Shown: positions 1-7,836, numbered from the stretch's first letter. The stretch is 18,457 bases of DNA from an uncultured Eubacteriales bacterium (GCA_934457115.1 CAKSHI010000021.1:1-18457); one strand, 5' to 3'. A program made the numbers and translations. The notes: generated from the sequence alone by a model not told the origin.

Positions 1-105
1 TACTTCTACAATATAGACTTAGGATACTTTATCGATAACAACAATAATAGATTCAAAAAGAAACTTATTGATTTCGACGACAAAATTAAGTCTACTAAAG
101 ATTAA
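1..105 (+). CDS. C-terminal end of an unidentified protein (partial)
   Basis: Frame 1 is open from the left edge to a TAA at 103-105 and gives 34 residues, rich in Asn, Lys and Asp, with the pattern GYFIDNNNNRFKKK. A strong terminator follows six bases later, which supports this being the real end of a plus-strand gene. The fragment is too short to place in a family, and no function is proposed. Confidence 0.5.
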   Translation, partial: YFYNIDLGYFIDNNNNRFKKKLIDFDDKIKSTKD

Positions 106-110
106 TTCTA

Positions 111-146
111 AAACCTCCCCCATCATAGTTTGGGGGAGGTTTTTTT
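111..146. terminator. Bidirectional intrinsic terminator
   Basis: A GC-rich hairpin has arms AAACCTCCCCC and GGGGGAGGTTT around a loop of about 10 bases, followed by a T run on the plus strand. On the minus strand the same stem ends in TTTTAGAATT, so it can serve both the plus-strand gene ending at 105 and the converging sortase gene ending at 162. Confidence 0.85.
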
Positions 147-161
147 AATAGAAAAACTTTA

Positions 162-779
162 TTATTGTGAAGCAGCACAAAGTGCATGGGCTATTACAAC
201 ACATCTTTGTGGCGCGGGACCTATCATCGTAAATGGATAACAAGTAACAAGTGTCACACGTCTACCCTTTTCCTGCTGATATATCATTGGATCTTCCGGG
301 TTTGTGATTACTATATTATCCACATTATACCTTATAGTGTGTTTGACCGTTTTAATTTCTATTTTGTCGTCAACTTTAAGTTTTGGTATTGACCTAAAAG
401 CCGAATCCCTATGGCCATATAATACACAATTACCGTCCTCGTTTGGAAAGGCTGTATTTGGGTCTAATGCACAACCCGTCTTTAACGATTTATTACTAAG
501 GTCACTGTTTATGGCTGTACTTTGAACCGGGTTTATTTGAAACGTTAACACGCCCACTCCCACACTTAAATCCTGCGCACTATTAGAAATGTTATGAATA
601 CCTTGGTTTATATGACTTTGTATATCATGCTCCGACGATATCAACGCTTCCGTATTCGCCAATTGATCATCAATGTCATGATCCACTGAAAAAAGTTCAA
701 TTATACCCAATACGGTTACTACAATCGAAACTAAAAAACATAATAAAAATATGACTCTTGCTTTATTTAGACATTTCAT
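162..779 (-). CDS. Class D sortase
   Basis: Membrane-anchored cysteine transpeptidase that attaches surface proteins to the cell wall. The 205-residue protein has one N-terminal membrane segment (about residues 8-30), a linker, and a sortase domain from about residue 70. The catalytic triad is visible: His123 in YGHRD, Cys180 in TLVTCYPF, and Arg192 in APQRCVV. The TLVTCYPF...GPAPQR arrangement is typical of class D sortases. The start codon overlaps the end of the upstream adhesin gene by 17 bases and has only a weak AAGAAG-type ribosome binding site, which suggests translational coupling. The adjacent adhesin with a variant sorting signal (VPITA) is the obvious substrate; that pairing is inferred from position. 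Confidence 0.88.
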   Translation of the reverse strand: MKCLNKARVIFLLCFLVSIVVTVLGIIELFSVDHDIDDQLANTEALISSEHDIQSHINQGIHNISNSAQDLSVGVGVLTFQINPVQSTAINSDLSNKSLKTGCALDPNTAFPNEDGNCVLYGHRDSAFRSIPKLKVDDKIEIKTVKHTIRYNVDNIVITNPEDPMIYQQEKGRRVTLVTCYPFTMIGPAPQRCVVIAHALCAASQ

Positions 780-2622
780 TTAATTTTTTACTTCTTTTAT
801 AGATATAGAAGCCTGTTGTTGTCGCTGCAAGCATGGATATACCTATGAACAATGCAAGTGCATAATTTCCTGCTGTAATCGGCACTCTTGTGTTGTAAAT
901 AGTAAGGTTAAGTGTTTGACCTTCCTCTAAAGTTAATTCATGTACCTTTGAGTTTAGTAGATAGCCTGATGGAGGGTCAAGTTGTTTTACATAATATTTT
1001 CCCGGTAATAAATTACCTAGTTCACACCAGTTGTCTAGCTCAGAACTAAACTCTGCTATTAGTTCTGTACAATCTTTATCTTTATATACTCCTATTTTTG
1101 CACCTTCTAGGCGATCATTGCTTACTGCATCACGATCTTCTATTAAAATTTTTCCTCTTATTACTGATGGGTTAATAACTTGAACGGATTTCTCTTCACC
1201 CGCTAAAACTTCAATTGTTATAGGGTTTGCATCCTTATGATATGCTTCAGGAGCATATGTCTCTTGGATAGTGTATATTCCGGGCATAATGTCTTGCAAC
1301 AAGATTTTACCGTTATCATCCGTTGTAATGTCTTTCTTAATTAGATTTTCTTCTTTTACTTGATCTCCTTTATATAGATCAAAAAGTGCACCTGCTATAG
1401 GGTTATTGTTTTCGTCAGTCTTTAAGACTATGATTTTACCATATGGTGTGTTTTTAAAGTCAAGTTTTGTTTCCCCGCCCGGGCCTACTGAAACTGTATA
1501 TACGCCTTCATATGGGATGTAGCCTTTAGGCGATTGTATTTCTCTTATGAACCAATTTCCTGCAGTTAGACCTTCACATACTGCTGTACCGTCTTGTTGT
1601 GATTTAGCAGTATATACGATATCATTAAAATCTTTTGTGTTAGCTATTTCAAATATAGCGCCTTCAAGACCTTGTAAAGTTATAGAGTCAACCTTATTGA
1701 TTGTTACTTTATATCTTGCTTGTTCTTGATAGGAAACTTGGAGGTCACTTGAAATGTTTGTATTTCCTTGGTAAACTCCAACTAGAGTTTGAGACGCACT
1801 TCTTCCACCTTGTGGACTGTATAGATATCCATCAGACTCAAGGACTTGAGTACCATAGGCTGTTACATTAAACTTTGCGTCTAGTGGTAGGTCTTTTACT
1901 CTTACGACTCTATTGCCGCTTTGATCCACACCTTCGTCTACAACTGTTGCATTATAAGTTGCTTTCAAATCTCTATCAAATGTATAGTTTAGATGAATTT
2001 GAGATCCATCGACATTTTTGCCTGTTGCTTGGAACTTAATTAATGCCTCAAAACGGTCGTTGTTTTTAGTTGAATCAAAAGTGATGTTAATGCCTGAAAC
2101 TTCTGTCTTGGACTTCTCTGCACCATCTAAGGATATCAACCAATTATATAATTTCTTTGCATTCTTATTGCTAAATTTAATATCATTATCGTTAGCGTAA
2201 TGCCATATAGCGGCTTGTGTACCTGCTATTGCTTCCTTAACTGATAAGTTGCTGATTTGTGATCTGGTTCTAACCTCTTCTATAGAAATAAAAGGATAAG
2301 CATTTCTTACTATAGCTCTAATCTTATCAGCATTTTCTTTTGAATAATATGTTCCATCGCTTATGTTGCTTCTTGCATATTTAACGCTTTTGTCGATTTC
2401 CGTTTCTCTATCTACGCAATATGTAGAAAAATAATTTGAGTCTTTATCTTTTAACTGCATAATAGCAGTTTCATCTTCTCCTACATAAAGACCTTTTTCC
2501 GAAATTCCCGAATAAGAGAAGTCATATGAGCTTGCAAACGCACACAATGAAGATAACGAGCTTGCAAGCATCATTACTGCAAGAAAGATAGGAACAGCTT
2601 TCTTTTTAATAAACCTAATCAT
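763..2622 (-). CDS. TQXA thioester-domain surface adhesin with three SpaA repeats and a VPITA anchor
   Basis: Cell-wall surface protein, probably a host-binding adhesin. An open frame begins at a GTG (2631), but the GAGGTG ribosome binding site at 2633-2638 touches that codon and fits the ATG at 2622, which is used here (619 residues; numbers below count from the GTG, so subtract 3). A signal peptide covers about residues 1-33. A TQXA/thioester domain follows, with Cys72 (TYCVD) and Gln139 (GTQAAIW) as the expected thioester pair. Three SpaA-like beta-sandwich domains lie at about 308-395, 398-488 and 492-581. Domains 1 and 2 keep the Lys, Glu and Asn of an internal isopeptide bond (K313/E364/N394 and K404/E457/N487). 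Domain 3 has Glu498 and Gln550 in place of the Lys and Glu. The C terminus is VPITAG (583-588), a hydrophobic stretch, then KRSKK: a sorting signal differing from LPXTG. The class D sortase gene follows with overlap. Confidence 0.88.
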   Translation of the reverse strand: MIRFIKKKAVPIFLAVMMLASSLSSLCAFASSYDFSYSGISEKGLYVGEDETAIMQLKDKDSNYFSTYCVDRETEIDKSVKYARSNISDGTYYSKENADKIRAIVRNAYPFISIEEVRTRSQISNLSVKEAIAGTQAAIWHYANDNDIKFSNKNAKKLYNWLISLDGAEKSKTEVSGINITFDSTKNNDRFEALIKFQATGKNVDGSQIHLNYTFDRDLKATYNATVVDEGVDQSGNRVVRVKDLPLDAKFNVTAYGTQVLESDGYLYSPQGGRSASQTLVGVYQGNTNISSDLQVSYQEQARYKVTINKVDSITLQGLEGAIFEIANTKDFNDIVYTAKSQQDGTAVCEGLTAGNWFIREIQSPKGYIPYEGVYTVSVGPGGETKLDFKNTPYGKIIVLKTDENNNPIAGALFDLYKGDQVKEENLIKKDITTDDNGKILLQDIMPGIYTIQETYAPEAYHKDANPITIEVLAGEEKSVQVINPSVIRGKILIEDRDAVSNDRLEGAKIGVYKDKDCTELIAEFSSELDNWCELGNLLPGKYYVKQLDPPSGYLLNSKVHELTLEEGQTLNLTIYNTRVPITAGNYALALFIGISMLAATTTGFYIYKRSKKLNEMSK

Positions 2623-2734
2623 ACAATTCACTCACCTCATTTTAGTTATTTACCTTCTATTACTATTATTTGAAATGGGCAATTAGAACAATTAGTCGAG
2701 TAATTATATATAAAAATTTTTATGCCATAACCTA

Positions 2735-2763
2735 TTGACTTTGAATCTTTATAATGTTAGAAT
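2735..2763 (+). promoter_or_regulatory. Promoter of the secreted beta-helix-like gene
   Basis: TTGACT at 2735-2740 and TAGAAT at 2758-2763 are separated by exactly 17 bases. Transcription would start near 2770, leaving a leader of about 95 bases that contains the inverted repeat at 2788-2811. Prediction from sequence only. Confidence 0.55.
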
Positions 2764-2787
2764 TTAATTGTAGGTTATTTGAATAAA

Positions 2788-2811
2788 TTTGTAACCTTAT
2801 ATCGTTACAAA
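2788..2811. repeat. Perfect 8-bp inverted repeat in the leader
   Basis: TTTGTAAC and GTTACAAA flank an 8-base spacer. It lies just downstream of the predicted transcription start of the gene at 2865, so it could be an operator for a dimeric repressor or a hairpin in the 5' untranslated RNA. No T run follows, so it is not a terminator. Confidence 0.45.
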
Positions 2812-2864
2812 CTTAAATAACGCCGGCTAATATTAAATTCATAAAGTATAAAAGGGGAATATTA

Positions 2865-3581
2865 ATGAAAAAGTTATTTAAAAAATCTGTATCTTTGTTT
2901 ATGGCCATTGCTATTGTAGCAACTTTCACCGCTTCACTTGCAATTAATTCAAGTGCTTTGGAATATCCTGCTGAAAAATCAGTTTGCAGAAAGTCTTCCT
3001 TTATCAATGTAAAAAATGAAAAAGAACTTAGAAAGGCTATCAATAATCAAGGCTGCACTATCAAATTAACTAACGATATATGCGTTCATGGTGATTTAAA
3101 TATCGATCGACCGTTGGCTATATATCTAAACGATCATTCAATTATCCTTCTTAATTCAAAAAACGGTATAAGTATAGATGCTAAGGCCGGTAGACAAGTA
3201 TCTATTTATGGCGGAACTGTACAAGGGGCCATCAATTCCTCTACGGCCATTAATCTTGTTTCCGGAAACTTGTCTTTATCATATATTTCAATCTATGGCG
3301 GTAACTTCTACAATAGTGAATCAGGCTCATGTGAAAAGCCCATACCCGACATTTCCTTCTACTTAGGCGGCATCATCTATCATCCTGAAAACAACGTATG
3401 TTCTGAAAATGACGCATATGGAAATGCGCTAGCTTGCCTTTCAGAAAAATCTACTGTTTATATTGTAGACTCAGACCTATTTGGCGGCTATGGATTTGAC
3501 GGAACCAATGACAGACAAGGAAAAGCTATATACGACGTTGTAAGCGATTTATCTAATATATATCAAATTGCTCTCCTTTAA
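2865..3581 (+). CDS. Small secreted protein with beta-helix-like repeats
   Basis: A 238-residue exported protein starting at ATG 2865, after an AGGGG ribosome binding site near 2852-2856. Residues 1 to about 32 form a signal peptide (MKKLFKK, hydrophobic core at 8-27, then INSSALE). From about residue 45 to 160 it shows short repeating beta-strand units with the pattern used by right-handed parallel beta-helices (IKLTNDI, LAIYLNDHSI, VSIYGGTVQG, LSLSYISIYGG). It has six cysteines after the signal peptide, which could form disulfides outside the cell. There is no sorting signal or membrane anchor, so it is probably released or loosely bound. It is divergent from the adhesin/sortase pair, so a surface role is plausible but not shown. 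No enzyme active site was recognised. Confidence 0.65.
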   Translation: MKKLFKKSVSLFMAIAIVATFTASLAINSSALEYPAEKSVCRKSSFINVKNEKELRKAINNQGCTIKLTNDICVHGDLNIDRPLAIYLNDHSIILLNSKNGISIDAKAGRQVSIYGGTVQGAINSSTAINLVSGNLSLSYISIYGGNFYNSESGSCEKPIPDISFYLGGIIYHPENNVCSENDAYGNALACLSEKSTVYIVDSDLFGGYGFDGTNDRQGKAIYDVVSDLSNIYQIALL

Positions 3582-3720
3582 TCCAACTTAAACCAGAGCA
3601 AAGTATGCGGCAAATTGCAACCAGTACAAAGTGAACGTTAACTCCTAAGAATTTCAGTGTGGGATTATATCTTCTCCACCACTTTAAGAAGCGGGCACAC
3701 TTACACCTTGATTATAAAGG
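3575..3720. repeat. Structured intergenic element, copy A
   Basis: This stretch shares ordered sequence blocks with 13741-13866: CAGAGCA (3594), TTGCAA (3615), GCGGG (3691), and a 26-base 3' block from 3691 to 3716 with 21 identical positions. The ends can pair (CCTTTA near 3575 with TAAAGG near 3715-3720, with bulges continuing the stem), and internally AGTGTG (3656-3661) pairs with CACACT (3696-3701) around a CTTCT/AGAAG hairpin. It overlaps the last bases of the preceding gene and the 5' arm of the following terminator. It may be a structured RNA or a small palindromic mobile element; the family was not recognised. Confidence 0.5.
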
Positions 3721-3749
3721 ACCTCTCACAAGAGAGGCCTTTTATTTTT
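3716..3749 (+). terminator. Intrinsic terminator after the secreted-protein gene
   Basis: CCTCTC (3722-3727) and GAGAGG (3732-3737) pair around ACAA. The stem continues past one mismatch to AAAGG/CCTTT and is followed by TTTTATTTTT. The AAAGG outer arm is also part of the proposed closing stem of element A, so the two folds would compete. Confidence 0.75.
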
Positions 3750-3780
3750 GCTATAGTAAAAGGATATTGAATAGCCACAC

Positions 3781-3809
3781 TTGAAAAACATAAGTTAAAC
3801 TTATATAAT
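3781..3809 (+). promoter_or_regulatory. proS promoter with a palindrome in its spacer
   Basis: TTGAAA (3781-3786) and TATAAT (3804-3809) are separated by 17 bases, which predicts a start near 3816 and a leader of only about 40 bases. The spacer holds a perfect odd palindrome, ATAAGTT-A-AACTTAT (3790-3804), that could be a repressor site. The short leader leaves no room for a T-box. Confidence 0.65.
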
Positions 3810-3856
3810 AAAGTTTATTGTTAATAATTTATAATTTGGAAGGCGGAATATGTTAA

Positions 3857-5293
3857 ATGGCAAACCAAAAGAAAATGGTTGAAGAAATCACATCTATGGA
3901 TGAAGATTTCGCAAAGTGGTATACAGATATAGTTAAAAAAGCAGAACTTATGGACTATTCAAGCGTAAGAGGGTGCATGATAATAGAGCCATATGGCTAT
4001 GCTATTTGGGAAAATATTCAAAAAATATTAGACGGCAAGTTTAAAGAATTAGGACATGAAAATGTCGCAATGCCTTTGTTCATCCCTGAAAGCCTACTTC
4101 AAAAGGAAAAAGACCATGTCGAGGGTTTTGCTCCTGAAGTTGCTTGGGTAACTCACGGCGGAAATGAAAAACTCGCTGAAAGACTTTGCGTAAGACCTAC
4201 ATCTGAAACACTCTTTTGCGACCACTACTCCAAAGTAATTCACTCATGGAGAGATCTACCTAAACTTTATAACCAATGGTGCTCTGTCGTAAGATGGGAA
4301 AAAACAACAAGACCTTTCTTGCGCTCTGTTGAGTTCCAATGGCAGGAAGGTCACACAATGCATGCAACTGCCAAAGAAGCTAAAGAAGAAACTGAAACTA
4401 TGCTCAATGTCTATGCTGATTTTTGCGAAAATTATTTAGCTATCCCCGTCATAAAGGGTAAAAAGACGGATAAGGAAAAATTCGCAGGTGCTGAAGCTAC
4501 ATACACAATCGAGGCATTAATGCATGACGGAAAAGCTCTACAATCCGGGACAAGCCACTACTTTGGCGATGGCTTTTCTAAGGCATTTGATATAACTTTC
4601 CAAGATAAGGACAACAAAAGCTCTTACCCTTATCAAACATCATGGGGAATGTCCACAAGAGTAATAGGCGGCATCATCATGACCCATGGCGATGACAACG
4701 GCTTAGTTCTACCTCCTGCAGTAGCTCCTATACAAGTAATCATTGTTCCAATCGCTATGCATAAAGAAGGCGTCTTAGATAAGGCATTCGAGATAAAAGA
4801 CAAACTTAAAAATATATGCAGGGTAAAGGTTGACGACTCAGACCAAAGCCCGGGATGGAAATTCTCCCAATACGAAATGAAGGGTGTACCTCTTAGACTT
4901 GAAATAGGTCCTAAGGATATAGAAAAAAATCAATGCGTATTAGTTAGAAGGGACAATCGAGAAAAAATCTTTGTATCGCTCGACAACCTCGACGAAGAAA
5001 TCCCTAAGGCTTTAGAGCTTGTAAGAAAAGGTATGTATGACAAGGCTTTAAATCGTCGTGAAAATATGACATATACTGCTAAAACCTTAGATGAACTAAA
5101 GGATATCGCAGACAACAAGCCGGGTCTTATAAAGGCAATGTGGTGCGGCAGTACAGAATGTGAAGAAAAACTAAAAGATATCGCAGGCGTTTCCTCACGC
5201 TGTATGCCATTTGAACAAGAGCAAATTGCAGATACTTGTGTTTGTTGCTCTAAAAAGGCCGATACAATGGTTATATGGGGCAAGGCATATTAA
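3857..5293 (+). CDS. proS: Proline--tRNA ligase, short archaeal/eukaryote-like type
   Basis: Class II aminoacyl-tRNA synthetase that charges tRNA-Pro in the cytoplasm. The protein has 478 residues, which matches the short type without the editing insertion found in long bacterial ProRS. Visible landmarks are the RPTSET motif (113-118), a motif-2 region with FLRSVEFQWQEGH (154-166), motif 3 with GMSTRVIGG (264-272), the anticodon-binding domain from about residue 290, and a C-terminal domain with Cys430, Cys435, Cys461, Cys463 and Cys464, the expected zinc cluster. The protein ends in WGKAY; a C-terminal Tyr is usual in this type. The ATG at 3857 follows GGAAGGCGG (3838-3846). An earlier ATG at 3850 is in another frame. 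It is transcribed alone, from its own promoter to the terminator at 5325. Confidence 0.96.
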   Translation: MANQKKMVEEITSMDEDFAKWYTDIVKKAELMDYSSVRGCMIIEPYGYAIWENIQKILDGKFKELGHENVAMPLFIPESLLQKEKDHVEGFAPEVAWVTHGGNEKLAERLCVRPTSETLFCDHYSKVIHSWRDLPKLYNQWCSVVRWEKTTRPFLRSVEFQWQEGHTMHATAKEAKEETETMLNVYADFCENYLAIPVIKGKKTDKEKFAGAEATYTIEALMHDGKALQSGTSHYFGDGFSKAFDITFQDKDNKSSYPYQTSWGMSTRVIGGIIMTHGDDNGLVLPPAVAPIQVIIVPIAMHKEGVLDKAFEIKDKLKNICRVKVDDSDQSPGWKFSQYEMKGVPLRLEIGPKDIEKNQCVLVRRDNREKIFVSLDNLDEEIPKALELVRKGMYDKALNRRENMTYTAKTLDELKDIADNKPGLIKAMWCGSTECEEKLKDIAGVSSRCMPFEQEQIADTCVCCSKKADTMVIWGKAY

Positions 5294-5324
5294 AAATCCC
5301 TATCTTTTAAAACAAAAAATACTT

Positions 5325-5366
5325 AGTCGCCGTAAGAGATAACCAATCCCTGCGGTGGCTTTTATT
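5325..5366 (+). terminator. Terminator of proS
   Basis: AGTCGCCG (5325-5332) pairs with CGGTGGCT (5353-5360), with two G-U pairs, followed by TTTATTATAT. Confidence 0.65.
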
Positions 5367-5375
5367 ATATATTAA

Positions 5376-5404
5376 TTGATTTTTTAAAGAACTAATGTTA
5401 TAAT
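5376..5404 (+). promoter_or_regulatory. Promoter of the pseudokinase/PASTA gene
   Basis: TTGATT (5376-5381) and TATAAT (5399-5404) with a 17-base spacer; start predicted near 5411. Confidence 0.65.
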
Positions 5405-5446
5405 TTTAACATTAAATTGTAATGATGTTTTTTGGAGGTGTATATC

Positions 5447-7045
5447 TTGAGTGATTTTGATAAGTTATGCAAATCTTGTATGTCTTCAATAGGTGATTTA
5501 GAAATATGCCCAAAATGCGGATATAATCAATCGGAACCTCAAAGCGACCCTTTCTTAAAAAAGGGCACTGTCTTGGAAGAAAGATACTTTATAGGAAAAC
5601 AATTAGACCAAAACTGTGAGGGTATTGGATATATAGCATATGATGACATATCAAAATCAACTGTTTATATAAGAGAATTTTTCCCCCTTCATAAGGCCGC
5701 ACGAAACGGCAAAAAAGTAGACGTAATATATGATTTTGAAGATAGTTATAATATATACAAACAACAATTCTTAAAATACTTTCGCACTATAGCAAAGTTT
5801 AGAAATTTCTCGGCACTTGTGCCTATATATGATATATTCACTGCCAACAATACAGCCTACGTTGTATATGAATGGGTCGACGGCATAACCCTAAACAAAT
5901 TTATACTAAGAAGCGGCGGTCTTGTAAGCTGGGATATTGCAAAGCCTTTGTTTATGCCGGTTATATCCGCTCTAAGTGAAATGCATCGTATTGGTATAGG
6001 TCACTACGCAATCTCACCTGAAAATTTTATCGTGACCCACTTTGGCAAAATGAAAATAGTAGGCTTCACTATACCTGAACTCAGCAGGGCAAACCCAAGC
6101 ATTCCATTCCATGCTCATGATGGAATTACTGCTCTGGAACAATACGAGCCCAGCCTAAAGGTAACTGAAAAAAGTGATGTCTATGCAATAGCTGCCTGCA
6201 TATTTTTCGCCCTCACGGGCAAATATCCTCAATCGGCAATTAAAAGGAAGGAAAATGGTAGGCTTTTAATACCAACATCCCTTTTAAAAGAAATCCCTTC
6301 TAATGTACTTTCTTCACTTGCAAACGCTTTGCAAGTATACCCAAAGGACAGAACCTCTTCTTTTGAAGCATTTAGAACTGAACTTTCTTCAGTCCCATCG
6401 GTAAAGGATATAGATGAACCCCAAGATAACAATAATTATAAAAGCAAAGAAATGTCGAAACTTGCGTTAAGTGCCATATCATTTGGCATTACGATATTAA
6501 TATTGGTGATAGTAGGTATGGGGTTTATCTTTTGGAAAGACTTTAATTCAGACTTATCATCTTCGTCATCGTCATCTGAGCAATCGAGTACAGTCGAAAC
6601 TGCGTCATCAAGTACCACTGTCAAAGACGGCATAGAAGCACCTAATCTTTTAGGCAAAAACTTTGATGAAGTCCAAAAGGGGTTAGATGACTCTGCAAAT
6701 TATACAGTATTAAAGTCATCCGATGAGTTTAGCGACACAGTAGAGGCCGGGAACATAATTTCCCAAGTACCCGAACCGGGTCAAGAAATAGAAAAAGACA
6801 CTGCTATAATCGTAACCGTAAGCAAAGGGCCTAAAATTATCGCCCTTCCAAGCATAGTTGGTTTAACTCTTTCAGAAGCTTCTTTAAAACTTTCGTCTAT
6901 GGGCTTCTCTCCTGAAGAAGTTAAGGAATACAGCGACACCATACCAAGCGGCTATGTAATAGGATATAAAAATCAACACGCAGGCGATAAACTCGAATAC
7001 GGTTCAAAGGTATCAATCGCAGTAAGCCAAGGAAATGCCCTATAA
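5447..7045 (+). CDS. Zinc-ribbon / pseudokinase / PASTA membrane protein
   Basis: Bitopic membrane protein related to the clostridial zinc-ribbon Ser/Thr kinases. An upstream TTG at 5432 overlaps the GGAGGTG ribosome binding site (5434-5440), so TTG 5447 is the likely start (532 residues). Order: zinc ribbon with Cys8, Cys11, Cys21, Cys24; kinase fold (about 45-315); membrane segment (about 339-363); Ser-rich linker; two PASTA domains (about 396-461 and 466-529). The kinase fold is recognisable from VYIREFFP (active relatives VAIKEFFP) and LEQYEP (active PPEQY). However, the ATP-binding Lys is Arg76, the Gly-rich loop reads DQNCEG, HRD reads HYA (residues 186-188) and DFG reads GFT (206-208). 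It should therefore be catalytically dead and act as a scaffold or sensor. PASTA domains bind peptidoglycan-type ligands, which suggests envelope sensing with cytoplasmic output; no partner is encoded nearby. Confidence 0.88.
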   Translation: MSDFDKLCKSCMSSIGDLEICPKCGYNQSEPQSDPFLKKGTVLEERYFIGKQLDQNCEGIGYIAYDDISKSTVYIREFFPLHKAARNGKKVDVIYDFEDSYNIYKQQFLKYFRTIAKFRNFSALVPIYDIFTANNTAYVVYEWVDGITLNKFILRSGGLVSWDIAKPLFMPVISALSEMHRIGIGHYAISPENFIVTHFGKMKIVGFTIPELSRANPSIPFHAHDGITALEQYEPSLKVTEKSDVYAIAACIFFALTGKYPQSAIKRKENGRLLIPTSLLKEIPSNVLSSLANALQVYPKDRTSSFEAFRTELSSVPSVKDIDEPQDNNNYKSKEMSKLALSAISFGITILILVIVGMGFIFWKDFNSDLSSSSSSSEQSSTVETASSSTTVKDGIEAPNLLGKNFDEVQKGLDDSANYTVLKSSDEFSDTVEAGNIISQVPEPGQEIEKDTAIIVTVSKGPKIIALPSIVGLTLSEASLKLSSMGFSPEEVKEYSDTIPSGYVIGYKNQHAGDKLEYGSKVSIAVSQGNAL

Positions 7046-7076
7046 TAAAATTTCACTTTCATACTTCATAAAAAGA

Positions 7077-7116
7077 GCCTTTGGCTTTAAATAAAAGCTC
7101 AAAGGCAAATTTTTAT
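7077..7116. terminator. Bidirectional terminator between converging genes
   Basis: GCCTTTG (7077-7083) pairs with CAAAGGC (7100-7106), with an inner CTTT/AAAG, and T-rich tracts lie on both sides. It serves the PASTA gene (plus) and the XRE regulator (minus); the T tract runs into the regulator's stop codon. Confidence 0.8.
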
Positions 7117-7820
7117 TGTCTATTATTTTTCTTGGCACCCATACGTGTTTCGGATGTCTGGATTAGATTATATAAAGATGATGAAAGTAAAGGATATTCC
7201 TTTGTTATAGTATCCGGGCTAAGTGGGATAGATAAGTCCTTCTTTAACCCCTTCATGTTTCCAATACTCTTTCCCGAGGCAATACATGATGCATTAGCGT
7301 CCGCTATAGATAATGCCGAAGATGAAAATCCTTTATATAATTGGCTTGGTACTGCAAACATATCCTGCGGATTTTTAGGTTCTGCGGAATATAATGTCCT
7401 AAACATATTATAAACAGCTACCATTAAATATGTTGAAACTTCAGTGGTCAAGCTCTTATTATTATATTTTTGAAGAATATCAAACACAATGTTAAGCGAA
7501 TTGAATATCAACCTTTTATTGAGAGTAGGAAGTACACTTCCTCTAAACACATTCTCTTTTCCAAACTCGTCTTGATCCGGAATATCATCAACTGTAAGTT
7601 TTGCGCCATTTCTTTCAGGAGTTCTTCCTAAAAGATAATCGCACGACACATTATAATAATCCGCAACTTTAACAACAAAATCAAGACCGCACTCCCTTAT
7701 TCCCTTTTCGTAGTGGGACAAAAGTGCTTGAGATATATTAAGGTCGGCTGCCGCCGCCTTTTGACTTAACATACGCTCTTTTCTAAGCAGGGTTATAATC
7801 CTGCAAAAACTATCATTCAT
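7113..7820 (-). CDS. XRE-family transcriptional regulator
   Basis: DNA-binding protein with an N-terminal helix-turn-helix of the Cro/CI type (about residues 8-65; motif NISQALLSHYEKGIRE). This is followed by DYLLGRTP, the usual end of the XRE domain, and a C-terminal region of about 165 residues with no recognised fold. The frame extends to a TTG at 7835, but GGGGG lies 8 bases before the ATG at 7820, which is used here (235 residues). It is transcribed divergently from the histidine phosphatase gene, and palindromes lie in the shared region, so control of itself and possibly of that neighbour is plausible. The effector is unknown. Confidence 0.82.
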   Translation of the reverse strand: MNDSFCRIITLLRKERMLSQKAAAADLNISQALLSHYEKGIRECGLDFVVKVADYYNVSCDYLLGRTPERNGAKLTVDDIPDQDEFGKENVFRGSVLPTLNKRLIFNSLNIVFDILQKYNNKSLTTEVSTYLMVAVYNMFRTLYSAEPKNPQDMFAVPSQLYKGFSSSALSIADANASCIASGKSIGNMKGLKKDLSIPLSPDTITKEYPLLSSSLYNLIQTSETRMGAKKNNRQ

Positions 7821-7836
7821 TACGTATACCCCCAAT

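Noticed and set aside
186..525. Plus-strand open frames opposite the sortase
   Set aside because: They lie wholly antisense to a gene with an intact catalytic triad, lack ribosome binding sites and have no family features.
3582..3856. T-box riboswitch upstream of proS
   Set aside because: No T-box antiterminator sequence (UGGGUGGNACCGCG-like) or specifier layout was found, the hairpin at 3716 terminates before the proS promoter, and the predicted proS leader is only about 40 bases.
4930..5283. Minus-strand frame inside proS
   Set aside because: Antisense shadow of a well-conserved synthetase C-terminal region; no ribosome binding site or recognisable domain.
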